Origin: Polaromonas sp.
GTDB taxonomy: Bacteria; Pseudomonadota; Gammaproteobacteria; Burkholderiales; Burkholderiaceae_C
Reading direction: 5' to 3'
Length of the DNA: 64,000 nt
Assembly (NCBI RefSeq): GCF_029945895.1
Contig: NZ_JAQSDL010000015.1
Coordinates: forward strand, 1 to 64,000
The notes below the pieces were generated by a model, which made no database searches, was not told the origin of the DNA, and saw nothing but the letters and a program-made list of their open reading frames with translations. Position numbers and translations under genes: made by a program. Below are positions 37,187 to 45,051 of this stretch, piece after piece; the first letter of the stretch is position 1; each line of letters starts with the position of its first letter.

Positions 37187-37430
37187 CTTCCGGCGCCTGG
37201 CCACACACCCGGCGACATGATGGTGTGGCGGCCCTCGATGCATGTCCTGTTCAGCGGTGACATGGTTTACGTCGACCACGTGCTCGGCGTCACTCCCTAG
37301 AGCAACAACTGGAGCGTAGTAGTCCATGGTTCCAAGCCGCTGGTTGACTTGAGGGCATCGCAGCCGTGCGGTCGCCCGGCTCCTGAAACTTGCGCAGCCG
37401 GCGGCTATTCCCGGCGTCTGCCATGCTGAG
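37187..37430 (+). pseudogene. Remnant of a metallo-beta-lactamase-fold hydrolase gene
   Basis: One plus frame reads PAPGHTPGDMMVWRP, then MHVLFSGDMVYVDHVLGVTP, the typical MBL segment with the zinc-site histidine and aspartate. It is broken by TAG at 37298-37300, continues SNNW in frame, and then shifts frame (VARLLKLAQPAAIPG, where intact relatives end near the PGHG motif). The upstream zinc motif HxHxDH is absent. It lies beside an intact MBL gene at 37958, on the opposite strand. Confidence 0.7.
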
Positions 37431-37445
37431 CGCGCCAGCTTCCGG

Positions 37446-37961
37446 TCAGGAGCGCAGCGCAACTTGCGCCACGCGCAGGCGTTCATCCAGATAGGCGCCG
37501 TAAAAGTCGGGAATATAGCCCCCGACCATGCGCTCGGCAATTTCCGCGCCGCCACGTCCAAAAAACAGCACCGTCGGCGCGACCTTGATGCCCCAGTTGC
37601 GAATCAGCTCATCATGGGTGAGCATGGCTCCCTTGAAATCCTTGACCCGCTGGCGGCTGCGCATGTCAAGCTGCACCACCACCACGCCCTGTTGTTCCCG
37701 AAGTGGAACGAGATAACTCTCGCGCGCCACTTTGCAGAACGGGCAGCCATCCAGGCTGACCATCACCAACAAGGGCATGCCTTTCTTCAGGGCCTGCGCA
37801 AGTTCATCGGGCAGCGACGCGGAAGCGGGCAAAACCGCCGGCGCGGCCACACTGGCACCGCAGGCGAAAACGGCAGCGCCGGCCAGCAGCAGACGCCGGC
37901 GTGCGAGAGGAGAGCGCCCGGAACCCGGGGCACCAGGCATCAACAGGGACTGGCTCATCAC
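37446..37961 (-). CDS. SoxW-like periplasmic thioredoxin
   Basis: 171 residues with a twin-arginine-like signal (RSPLARRRLLLAGAAVFA). The thioredoxin fold has the active site SLDGCPFCKVARESY (CPFC), and GIKVAPTVLFFGRGG supplies the cis-proline. In sox clusters such proteins keep SoxY or SoxR partners reduced. The start overlaps the end of the metallohydrolase gene, so the two are probably co-translated. Confidence 0.85.
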   Translation of the reverse strand: MMSQSLLMPGAPGSGRSPLARRRLLLAGAAVFACGASVAAPAVLPASASLPDELAQALKKGMPLLVMVSLDGCPFCKVARESYLVPLREQQGVVVVQLDMRSRQRVKDFKGAMLTHDELIRNWGIKVAPTVLFFGRGGAEIAERMVGGYIPDFYGAYLDERLRVAQVALRS

Positions 37962-38917
37962 TTGGTCTCCTGTTCCAGCAACAGATAGGTGTTGTAGGCG
38001 TTCATGCGGTTGGCGACACGAAACAGCGGCAGGTGTTCAAACTGCGTCCAGTCGGCCGCCTTGTAGGCTTCGTCAAAGGGTTCCAGATTCCGGGCGGCCT
38101 CCCCCATCGCCTTGCGAAGGTAGACAAGGTAGTCGCGTGTCAGCTGCATATCCTTGCGGGCCTCGGACGACAGGGGCCCATGGCCAGGCACGATGACGGC
38201 CGTGTCAAACGAGAGCAGATTGTCAAGCGCGACGATCCAGTGCCGGCTGTCAGCCTGACCGACGTACGGAATGCGGCTGCGAAAGACCAGGTCGCCAGCG
38301 AAAAGCACTTTTTCCGAGGGCAGGAAGACCGCCAGGTCCTCCGGGGTATGCGACGGACCCACGTGTTTGATCTGGAAGCGCACGCCGCCCACCACCAGAT
38401 CCTTGTCATTGTCGATCCATTCGTCGGCCTCCACCAGGCGCGTCTGCGCATCGATCCAGGGCGCAAGTTCCTGTCGCGAGGTCTCCAGCCGCAAGCGGGC
38501 CGTCTCGGAATTCAGATAGGCCTGCGCCCCCCGGTGCGCGATGATGCGCGCCCCCAGCTCCTTGAAGGTCTGCAGACCATAGATGTGGTCGGCATGGTAG
38601 TGGGTCACGATCACATGCGTGACTGGTTGCGGTGTTACCTTGCGGATCTCTGCGATCAGGCGACTCGCCAATGCAGGCGAGCCCAGCGCATCAATCACCA
38701 CGACGCCTGCAGGGGTCACCACGAATCCGGCGTTGGAAATGAAGTTCTGGTTGGCCGGCGAGCCCAGGGCCGAAACGCCCTCGACATACCACGCAGAGGG
38801 TGACACCTGGTGCGCGGTCATGGCAACACCTGCGTCAGCATGGGCCGCCAGGGCGCCCAACGCAGCCAATAACGCGCCCAGGCCGCGCCACCACAAAAAG
38901 ATTCTCATCATCGCCAT
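37958..38917 (-). CDS. SoxH-like periplasmic zinc metallohydrolase (MBL fold)
   Basis: 319 residues from the ATG at 38917 (other ATGs at 38911 and 38908 are equally possible). A signal peptide ends near AAHADAG. The zinc motif THYHADHIYG is intact; VGPSHTPEDLAVFLP and VLFAGDLVFRSRIPYVG follow, and VIVPGHGPLS closes the domain. Related proteins occur beside sox and quinoprotein genes; their reaction is not firmly known. It is transcribed with the SoxW-like thioredoxin. Confidence 0.85.
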   Translation of the reverse strand: MAMMRIFLWWRGLGALLAALGALAAHADAGVAMTAHQVSPSAWYVEGVSALGSPANQNFISNAGFVVTPAGVVVIDALGSPALASRLIAEIRKVTPQPVTHVIVTHYHADHIYGLQTFKELGARIIAHRGAQAYLNSETARLRLETSRQELAPWIDAQTRLVEADEWIDNDKDLVVGGVRFQIKHVGPSHTPEDLAVFLPSEKVLFAGDLVFRSRIPYVGQADSRHWIVALDNLLSFDTAVIVPGHGPLSSEARKDMQLTRDYLVYLRKAMGEAARNLEPFDEAYKAADWTQFEHLPLFRVANRMNAYNTYLLLEQETK

Positions 38918-39020
38918 GCGTGTCCCCAACAGGAGTGTATCGGTCGTCCGGCTCGCCCGCACGGACCGAGGCCGGGAACTTGAGCAAGATCAAGAGACAA
39001 CAGCCTCACTGAACTTACCA

Positions 39021-39048
39021 TGAATATAAGCTAATACTGAATTATTGG
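39021..39048. promoter_or_regulatory. Candidate SoxR operator before the YeeE/TsuA-type gene
   Basis: TGAATATA (39021-39028) and TGAATTATTGG (39038-39048) lie 9-36 bp before the ATG at 39057. The second is identical to the soxB upstream motif, and both motif types occur again before soxR. The regulator is inferred. Confidence 0.45.
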
Positions 39049-39056
39049 AAACTGTC

Positions 39057-40151
39057 ATGAACCTGGCAACCCTTCTTGAGCGTTATGGGGAAAGCGCGGC
39101 GCTGGCGCTTGGAGGACTCGTCATCGGCATCCTTTTTGGTTTTTTTGCCCAGCGGTCGAAGTTCTGTCTGCGGGCGGCCGCCATCGAGTTCTGGCATCGG
39201 ACATTCGGTGAAAAGCTTTCCGTCTGGCTGCTTGCGTTTTCAAGCGCCGTGGTCGGCGTTCAACTCCTCATCCTGTCACAGTCACTGGACGTGAGCACCG
39301 CACGCCAGATCGCCACGCGCGGCAGTCTTTCGGGGGCGCTGATCGGCGGCCTGCTGTTCGGCGCCGGCATGATCATGACCAGGGGCTGTGCCAGTCGTCT
39401 GCTGATTTTGTCGGCGAACGGCAATTTGCGGGCATTGCTGTCAGGCCTGATCTTTGCAGTCACCGCGCAAGCCTCGCTCTCCGGATCGCTGGCCCCCCTG
39501 CGCAACGCCATCAGCGCCTGGTGGACCGTGGACGGCGGCCCCTCGCGTGACCTGCTGGCCATCACCGGCGCAGGCCACTGGGGCGGGCTTTTTTTCGGCC
39601 TGGTGTGGCTTGCGGCTGCGCTTTTCTTCGCGGTACGTAGCGGCTGGGGCCTGTGGAAATGGATTGGCGGCATCGGCGCAGGCCTGATGGTGGCTGCCGC
39701 ATGGGGCTACACCTACATGGTGTCTGCGAGCTCCTTTCAGGTGGTGCAGGTTCAGGGCCTGACCTTCAGTGGCCCTTCCGCCGAATGGCTGATGCGGGTG
39801 CTGTCTTCGCCGGCCCCGGCCGTCGGGTTTGACTTTGGACTGCTGCCGGGCGTGTTCCTGGGTTCGTTCATTGGCGCCTGGGTCGGAAAGGACCTGAAGC
39901 TGGAAGGATTCACCGACGGCTACGGCATGCGCCGTTATATCGCGGGCGCGGTACTCATGGGTTTTGGGTCCATGCTGGCCGGCGGCTGCGCCATCGGTGC
40001 GGGCATCACCGGTGGATCCATTTTCGCATTGACGGCCTGGATCGCCCTGGTCGGCATGTGGGCCGGCGCAGGCCTGACGGATCGCCTGCTGGACGGCAAG
40101 CCCATCGGCCAGCGCACGACCCCGGAACAGCCCGTGCTCACTGCGCCCTGA
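39057..40151 (+). CDS. YeeE/YedE-family (TsuA-like) thiosulfate/sulfur transporter
   Basis: 364 residues from the ATG at 39057, preceded by GGAAAC. About nine membrane helices hold the conserved cysteines of the family: QRSKFCLRAA near residue 34, MTRGCASRLLIL near residue 112 and AGGCAIGAGITGGS near residue 312. TsuA-type proteins relay thiosulfate or persulfide sulfur through these cysteines. In this cluster it probably moves sulfur compounds across the inner membrane for use or disposal. Confidence 0.9.
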   Translation: MNLATLLERYGESAALALGGLVIGILFGFFAQRSKFCLRAAAIEFWHRTFGEKLSVWLLAFSSAVVGVQLLILSQSLDVSTARQIATRGSLSGALIGGLLFGAGMIMTRGCASRLLILSANGNLRALLSGLIFAVTAQASLSGSLAPLRNAISAWWTVDGGPSRDLLAITGAGHWGGLFFGLVWLAAALFFAVRSGWGLWKWIGGIGAGLMVAAAWGYTYMVSASSFQVVQVQGLTFSGPSAEWLMRVLSSPAPAVGFDFGLLPGVFLGSFIGAWVGKDLKLEGFTDGYGMRRYIAGAVLMGFGSMLAGGCAIGAGITGGSIFALTAWIALVGMWAGAGLTDRLLDGKPIGQRTTPEQPVLTAP

Positions 40152-40203
40152 TACGCCTGAGGCTGTGCGTGTTTACCCGCGGTACATCGGGTGTGGCTTT
40201 CGC

Positions 40204-40211
40204 TATATTCA
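40204..40211. promoter_or_regulatory. Inverted TGAATATA motif before the fcc genes
   Basis: TATATTCA is the reverse complement of the TGAATATA motif at 39021 and lies 31 bp before the cytochrome start at 40243, near GTTGATTGATATC. It supports common regulation of the fcc and sox units, though such AT-rich words can recur by chance. Confidence 0.35.
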
Positions 40212-40242
40212 TGTTGATTGATATCTAACCGAGGAGACGGCC

Positions 40243-40563
40243 ATGCGCACGAGGATTCAACTTGCGGCAGCTTTGCTCTTGGGAGGCGCGGCAAGCGCCA
40301 CGTTGGCTCAGGATGCAAGTGCCATCCTGCACACGCGTGCCCTCGCCGCGACCTGCGCCAACTGCCATGGCACCGATGGGCGCACGGTGGATGGCTCGGC
40401 CATTCCTTCTCTGGTCGGCATGCCCAAGAGCTACATGGTCATGCAATTCAAGGCCTTCAAGGATGGCTCGCGTCCGGCCACGGTGATGCACCAGCTCAGC
40501 AAGGGCTTTACCGATCAGCAGATCGACAGCATCGCCACCTATTTCGCAGCGACCAAGCGCTGA
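40243..40563 (+). CDS. fccA: Cytochrome subunit of flavocytochrome c sulfide dehydrogenase
   Basis: 106 residues, with GAGGAG as ribosome-binding site and a signal peptide ending near LAQDAS. One haem site, ATCANCHGTDGRT, and a late MVMQFKAFKDGSRPATVMHQ are visible. This is the single-haem form of the FccA/SoxE-type partner that takes electrons from the flavoprotein encoded just downstream. Confidence 0.88.
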   Translation: MRTRIQLAAALLLGGAASATLAQDASAILHTRALAATCANCHGTDGRTVDGSAIPSLVGMPKSYMVMQFKAFKDGSRPATVMHQLSKGFTDQQIDSIATYFAATKR

Positions 40564-40577
40564 GCCGGAGCAACATC

Positions 40578-41855
40578 ATGAAAAGACGCAATTTTGTTCA
40601 GGCATCCCTGGCCCTCGGCACACTGGGCAGCATGGCAGGTTGTGCCACCACGGGCAGAATCCCCAGCCGGGCCAAGGTGCTCGTCATCGGCGGCGGCTAC
40701 GGCGGCGCGACAGCGGCCAAGTATGTGCGCATGTTGTCGGACTACAAGATTGATGTGGTGATGGTCGAGCCCAACGCCAACTTCGTTTCCTGCCCGATCT
40801 CCAATCTGGTGGTCGGCGGCTCCAGGACCATGGGCGACATCACCACACCCTACGACAAACTCGGCGGCAGACACGGGGTCACCGTTGTCAAGGACATGGT
40901 CAGCACCATTGATGCAGCCAGGAAGACCGTGACGCTGGCAGGTGGCGCCACCATCGGTTATGACAAGCTGATCCTGTCTCCCGGTATCGACCTGATGTGG
41001 AACAGCATCGAAGGGCTGCAGGCCGCCAGTGCGTCGGGGCAGATTTTGCAGGCGTGGAAAGCGGGCCCGGAAACCCTGGCGCTGCGCCGCCAACTCGAAG
41101 CCATGCCCGACGGCGGTGTGTATGCCATCACCATTCCCCTGGCCCCCTACCGCTGCCCGCCGGGCCCCTATGAGCGCGCCAGCCAGGTGGCCAGCTACTT
41201 CAAGAAAGCCAAGCCGAAATCAAAAGTCCTGATTCTGGATGCCAATCCGGACGTCACCTCCAAGGGCCCACTGTTCAAGAAGTTCTGGGCCGAGAACTAC
41301 CAGGGCATGCTCGAGTACCGTGGCGGACACAAAGCCATTGCCGTCGATGCGCGGACAAACACGGTCAAATTCGATGTTCAGGACGACGTCAAGGCCCAGG
41401 TGCTCAACGTACTGCCGGACATGAGTGCTGGCGCCATTGCCGTGCGATCCGGCCTGGCCAATGCCAACAAGCGCTGGTGCGATGTCAACTACCTGACGTT
41501 TGAATCCACCGCCGCCAAAGACGTCCACATCATTGGCGATTCGACACTTTCCGCCCCACTGATGCCCAAGTCCGGCCACATGGCCAACTCACATGGAAAA
41601 GTCGTTGCCGCTGCCGTGGTCGCCCAGCTCTCGGGCCTGGAAGTCAACCCGCAGCCGGTACTGACCAACACCTGCTACAGCTTCGTCAACGACAAGCTGG
41701 TCGTTCATGTGGCGTCTGTCCATCAGTATGTGGCCGCTGAAAAAACGTTCAAGACGGTGGCCGGGTCGGGAGGGGTCTCTGCCGCGCCCAATGAGCTGGA
41801 AGGCGTGTACGCCTGGAACTGGGCGCAGAACATCTGGGCCGATACACTGCTGTAA
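40578..41855 (+). CDS. fccB: Flavocytochrome c sulfide dehydrogenase flavoprotein (FccB/SoxF)
   Basis: 425 residues with an exported, twin-arginine-like start (MKRRNFVQASLALGT). The FAD fold begins KVLVIGGGYGGATAAKYV. Cys72 in NFVSCPISNL is the covalent-flavin cysteine position, and the redox pair is in PYRCPPGPYERA and LTNTCYSFVN. The enzyme oxidises sulfide to sulfur or polysulfide in the periplasm and passes electrons to FccA. The gap to fccA is 14 bp. Confidence 0.93.
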   Translation: MKRRNFVQASLALGTLGSMAGCATTGRIPSRAKVLVIGGGYGGATAAKYVRMLSDYKIDVVMVEPNANFVSCPISNLVVGGSRTMGDITTPYDKLGGRHGVTVVKDMVSTIDAARKTVTLAGGATIGYDKLILSPGIDLMWNSIEGLQAASASGQILQAWKAGPETLALRRQLEAMPDGGVYAITIPLAPYRCPPGPYERASQVASYFKKAKPKSKVLILDANPDVTSKGPLFKKFWAENYQGMLEYRGGHKAIAVDARTNTVKFDVQDDVKAQVLNVLPDMSAGAIAVRSGLANANKRWCDVNYLTFESTAAKDVHIIGDSTLSAPLMPKSGHMANSHGKVVAAAVVAQLSGLEVNPQPVLTNTCYSFVNDKLVVHVASVHQYVAAEKTFKTVAGSGGVSAAPNELEGVYAWNWAQNIWADTLL

Positions 41856-41941
41856 GGAGGTGGGCAACTTGGTTGCTCTCACCCTTCACCTTCCACCTTC
41901 CCCCGCACTTGCCGGGGATTCATTTTTTTTGGGGACGACTC

Positions 41942-42394
41942 ATGCACAAACTTATTCTTTCCATGGCCATCGCGGCGTTTTCAGCCAGCGCTCTCACGAG
42001 CTGCGCCACCGCCAATGCCCAGAGCGTTCAGGCATCCCAGCCCGTCAAGGCGGTGTATCACCTCACCACGGGCGTCGAAACTGCTGCCGCCGCACTGAAC
42101 AACATCCAGAACCATTTGAACGCGGATCCCAAAGCCAGAATTGTGGTGGTCACCAACGGCCCGGGTATTGATTTCATGCTTCAGGACGCCAAGGACAGTC
42201 GTGGGCGCGAATTCAGTTCCATCGTCAGCACACTGGCCGGTCGTGGTGTCGAATTCCGGGTCTGCAACAACACGCTGACAACGCGCAATATTTCGCCGGA
42301 CAAACTGCTCATGGAAGCCAAAGTGGTTCCTTCCGGCGTCGCAGAAGCCGCCAACCTGCAAGCCCGGGAAGGTTTCGTCTACATCAAGCCCTGA
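41942..42394 (+). CDS. Exported DsrE-family protein
   Basis: 150 residues with a signal peptide and lipoprotein-like cysteine (SALTSCATA). The DsrE fold is indicated by KAVYHLTTGVETAAAALNNI, ARIVVVTNGPGIDFML and EFRVCNNTL, whose cysteine is at the usual sulfur-carrying position. DsrE-like proteins transfer persulfide sulfur. The placement after fccAB suggests it accepts sulfur formed from sulfide. A CACC/TTCC-rich spacer precedes it. Confidence 0.82.
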   Translation: MHKLILSMAIAAFSASALTSCATANAQSVQASQPVKAVYHLTTGVETAAAALNNIQNHLNADPKARIVVVTNGPGIDFMLQDAKDSRGREFSSIVSTLAGRGVEFRVCNNTLTTRNISPDKLLMEAKVVPSGVAEAANLQAREGFVYIKP

Positions 42395-42403
42395 TGCAGC
42401 GGC

Positions 42404-42751
42404 TCAGCGGCCGTTTTCGTACTCTGTCTCGATCGCGATCTGGGTACAAATGGCCCGGCACAGGGTCACGACGCGATCGTTGATGATCCGGTAAAAAATC
42501 TGCACCCCCTCACGGCGCTTGCCGATGACGCCGCTCTGATAAAGCGTGTTGAGGTGCTGGGACATATTGGGCTGGGTGGTGTCAATTTCCACGAGCAGCT
42601 GGCTGACGTTTTTCTCGCCGTTGCACAAACTGCTGATGATCTTCAGCCGCATCGGCGCGGACATGGCCCGAAAAAGTTCGGCAGCAGACTCAAAAACCTC
42701 ATCAGACTCGGTAATTGATGGGGAATTTGTTCTGCTTGCAAGCTTATCCAT
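42404..42751 (-). CDS. soxR: ArsR-family sulfur-responsive repressor SoxR
   Basis: 115 residues of winged-helix ArsR type. The recognition helix is in TTQPNMSQHLNTLYQSGVIG. Cys43 (SSLCNGEKNV) and Cys98/Cys102 (LCRAICTQ) match the cysteine positions used by BigR/SqrR-type persulfide sensors, where sulfide or persulfide forms a link and releases DNA. It is convergent with the DsrE gene and last in the cluster, and probably represses the sox and fcc promoters as well as its own. Confidence 0.88.
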   Translation of the reverse strand: MDKLASRTNSPSITESDEVFESAAELFRAMSAPMRLKIISSLCNGEKNVSQLLVEIDTTQPNMSQHLNTLYQSGVIGKRREGVQIFYRIINDRVVTLCRAICTQIAIETEYENGR

Positions 42752-42783
42752 AGATATCGAGTCAGCCCCAAAGGATGCCGGTA

Positions 42784-42805
42784 TTGTTCAATAATTGCGA
42801 ATATA
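42784..42805. promoter_or_regulatory. Candidate SoxR autoregulatory site
   Basis: TGTTCAATAATTG contains the reverse of AATTATTG (42789-42796), followed directly by CGAATATA (42798-42805), which also occurs before soxC. It lies 33-54 bp before the soxR start. The rest of the 365 bp to attL shows no gene apart from the terminator at 43044. Confidence 0.45.
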
Positions 42806-43043
42806 CACTTATTCGGCGCGGTTCCAATCCGGGGGTGACGATCAACGCCAATCGACGTCGCCGCACTCACTTCATCATGCCGGCGTGTTGCCCCTTCCTG
42901 TACGCCCTGAGGTTGACCTGTGCCGGTGTGACACCCATCAACCTGAATTTGTTTGACGTGTACTGGAATAACCCGGAATAGCCCGCTGGAGCACCGGCGA
43001 GTGTCCGTTGTGAGGTGAAGGGAAGAAACCGCGTCAGAAAGCA

Positions 43044-43074
43044 AAAATGCGGCCTTTTTAAGGGGCCGCATTTT
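43044..43074 (-). terminator. Original tRNA-Phe terminator, now left of attL
   Basis: AAAATGCGGCC and GGCCGCATTTT form an 11-bp stem. On the minus strand it is followed by T residues (CATTTTTGC). Before integration this hairpin lay about 43 bp after the tRNA-Phe 3' end, so it is probably the native tRNA terminator. Confidence 0.7.
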
Positions 43075-43116
43075 GGTAACTGCCTCGTTAGTCAATTGGT
43101 TAACGAGGAAACTGTT

Positions 43117-43163
43117 CTGGTGGCCTGGGGCGGAATCGAACCACCGACACAAGGATTTTCAAT
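43117..43163. repeat. attL: displaced 3' half of tRNA-Phe
   Basis: Identical over 47 bases to 58930-58976. It covers the tRNA from the anticodon loop to the CCA end and then diverges (AATTCTTG here, AATCCTCT at the tRNA). It is the left attachment site. Confidence 0.95.
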
Positions 43164-43199
43164 TCTTGAATTTATATATTTCCCTGCGTTGATTACCAG

Positions 43200-43216
43200 C
43201 TATATAATCTATATAG
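43200..43216. promoter_or_regulatory. CTATATA palindrome between attL and int
   Basis: CTATATA and TATATAG are perfect inverted arms with a three-base spacer, 37 bp inside attL. It could be an operator for int or a binding site for an excisionase-type protein. Confidence 0.4.
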
Positions 43217-43295
43217 ATCAATGACTTACACCAATTTAGCTGATCGGCGGATGGTCCTAGCATTGATTTAAATACATTAATATTCGGGAAATTTG

Positions 43296-43327
43296 CTTAC
43301 ATCCGCCGTTACATCCTTGCGATGTAA
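43296..43327. promoter_or_regulatory. Left cluster of TTACATC heptamers (candidate integrase arm sites)
   Basis: TTACATC occurs at 43297-43303 and 43309-43315, and inverted as GATGTAA at 43321-43327. All three lie just before int and are spaced by 12 bp. The 20-mer CTTACATCCGCCGTTACATC (43296-43315) is repeated exactly at 58844-58863 near the right end. Confidence 0.6.
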
Positions 43328-43347
43328 GCAACACCAAAGGGTTCAAG

Positions 43348-44745
43348 ATGGCAAAGGTTGTTTTCACGGCTGGCAGGGTGAGCGGGTTCACCTGTCCGGC
43401 TGGCAAGGCCCAAGCGTTTCTATGGGACGTGACCGCGCCGGGGCTGGCACTGCGGGCTACCCCTGCCGGGAAACCTGCCTATGTTTTTCAGGGCCGGTAT
43501 CAAGACAAGACCATCCGCCTGACCATTGGGAGCCTCGAAGCCTGGAGCATTGAACAGTCCCGCAGCAAGGCCCGCGAACTGCAACGACTGATTGACGAAG
43601 GCCAAGACCCCCGAGAACTGAAACGTGGCGCATTGGCCGCAACAGCTGCAAAACAAGCTGCCGCCGCTGCCAATGCTGTGACTGTGGGCGAAGCATGGAG
43701 CCGTTACACCAAAGAACGCCGCCCACATTGGGGCGCCCTGACCATCCGCGACCATGACCTGCTGGCGCAAGTCGGAGGCATACAACGCGAGCGCCGACCT
43801 GGTGTGCTGACCAAGGCCGGGCCGCTGGCTGAATTGATGCCGCTGCGCCTGGCCGACCTGACTGCGCCAGTGATTGAGGCGTGGGCAGGTCGCGAAGCCA
43901 AAGACCGCCCCGCCCGTGTTCGGTCTGCACTGCGATTGTTGAAAGCGTTTCTACGCTGGGCCGCGTCTGAACCAGACCTAAAAGGCAAGGCTGACCCCAC
44001 CGCTGCGAGCGCCAAAAAGACCCGCGAGTTAGCAGGCAAAGCCAAGCCAAAAAACGACTATCTCCAACGCGAGCAACTGCCCGATTGGTTCACCCATGTT
44101 CGCCAGATTCAAAATCCGGTTATCAGTGCTTACCTGCAATGCCTGCTTTTGACTGGTGCAAGGCGCGAGGAATTGGCTGCGCTGAAATGGGAGGACGTGA
44201 ATTTTCAGTGGAAGGGCCTCGACTTGAAGGACAAGATAGAAGGACGCCGAGCCGTGCCTTTAACGCCGTTTGTGGCGCAATTACTGGCTGGCCTGCCCAA
44301 GCGCAACGAGTGGGTGTTTTCAAGCGTACTGGTGCTTGACCCAACCCAAAAGAACACGGAACGCCGCGCCCGCTATCACGAAGCCAAAGGACATGCTGCG
44401 CCAATGGGTGACGTATCGACCCGCAGCGCATCAGGTCGATTGGTAGACCCCAGCAACGCCCACCGCAAAGCCTGCGCTGCTGCCGGGCTGGTGCTCACTT
44501 TGCACGGGCTTCGTCGTTCGTTCGCCTCACTGTGCGAGTGGCTGGACATACCCGGCGGAATCAGTGCACAGATTCAAGGCCATGCACCCCAAGGTGTGCG
44601 TGAACAGAACTACATCCGCCGCCCACTCGACCTGCTGCGTGTTCACCACGAGAAAATCGAGGCGTGGATTCTGGAGCAGGCTGGGATTGTGTTTGAACCC
44701 AAGGCAGAGCCGGGTAAGCTGCATCTGGTGGTGCACGCCGCATAA
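43348..44745 (+). CDS. Tyrosine-recombinase integrase of the island
   Basis: 465 residues. The N-terminal ~90 residues fit the P4-type integrase arm-binding domain, and the catalytic domain carries Arg271 (LTGARREEL), His386 and Arg389 (HGLRRSF), QGHAPQG and the nucleophile Tyr422 (NYIRR). The enzyme would integrate and excise the element at the tRNA-Phe 3' end. It is at the end opposite the rebuilt tRNA, reading inward. All catalytic residues are present, so it may be active. Confidence 0.93.
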   Translation: MAKVVFTAGRVSGFTCPAGKAQAFLWDVTAPGLALRATPAGKPAYVFQGRYQDKTIRLTIGSLEAWSIEQSRSKARELQRLIDEGQDPRELKRGALAATAAKQAAAAANAVTVGEAWSRYTKERRPHWGALTIRDHDLLAQVGGIQRERRPGVLTKAGPLAELMPLRLADLTAPVIEAWAGREAKDRPARVRSALRLLKAFLRWAASEPDLKGKADPTAASAKKTRELAGKAKPKNDYLQREQLPDWFTHVRQIQNPVISAYLQCLLLTGARREELAALKWEDVNFQWKGLDLKDKIEGRRAVPLTPFVAQLLAGLPKRNEWVFSSVLVLDPTQKNTERRARYHEAKGHAAPMGDVSTRSASGRLVDPSNAHRKACAAAGLVLTLHGLRRSFASLCEWLDIPGGISAQIQGHAPQGVREQNYIRRPLDLLRVHHEKIEAWILEQAGIVFEPKAEPGKLHLVVHAA

Positions 44746-45051
44746 CCGTTTTGCACCAGATAGGCCAGGATTAACTAACCTGACCGATGAGGAAAACCTT
44801 CATGTGGATGCACCGAAGAACTTTCATGCGCTGTCAGGAGCCGCATGACGCGCACATCAATCAATCGCTGGCGCCTAAATCGGCAAAGTTGGGCTGGTCA
44901 GGGACAGGCTAGATCGCATCAACGTTTGGCATTTTGCCCACTTGGAATCTCTCGAATTCCTTCAACATCACCTGATAGACTGCCCCGACGGACCTACCGC
45001 GTTCGGGCGCCTATATCCAACTAAAACAACCTGCTAGATTGTTACCGGAAC
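44746..45051. other. Gap between integrase and R-M operon
   Basis: 306 bp without an open frame of note or a strong hairpin. It presumably holds the promoter of the three-gene operon; the start at 45052 has only a weak CCGGAAC upstream. Confidence 0.6.

Noticed and set aside
42775-43224. Small plus-strand frames between soxR and int
   Set aside because: They cross the soxR promoter, the terminator hairpin and attL; no signals or family features.
43296-43327. The spaced TTACATC repeats as a CRISPR array
   Set aside because: Only two or three seven-base units with five-base spacers and no cas genes; they fit integrase sites better.
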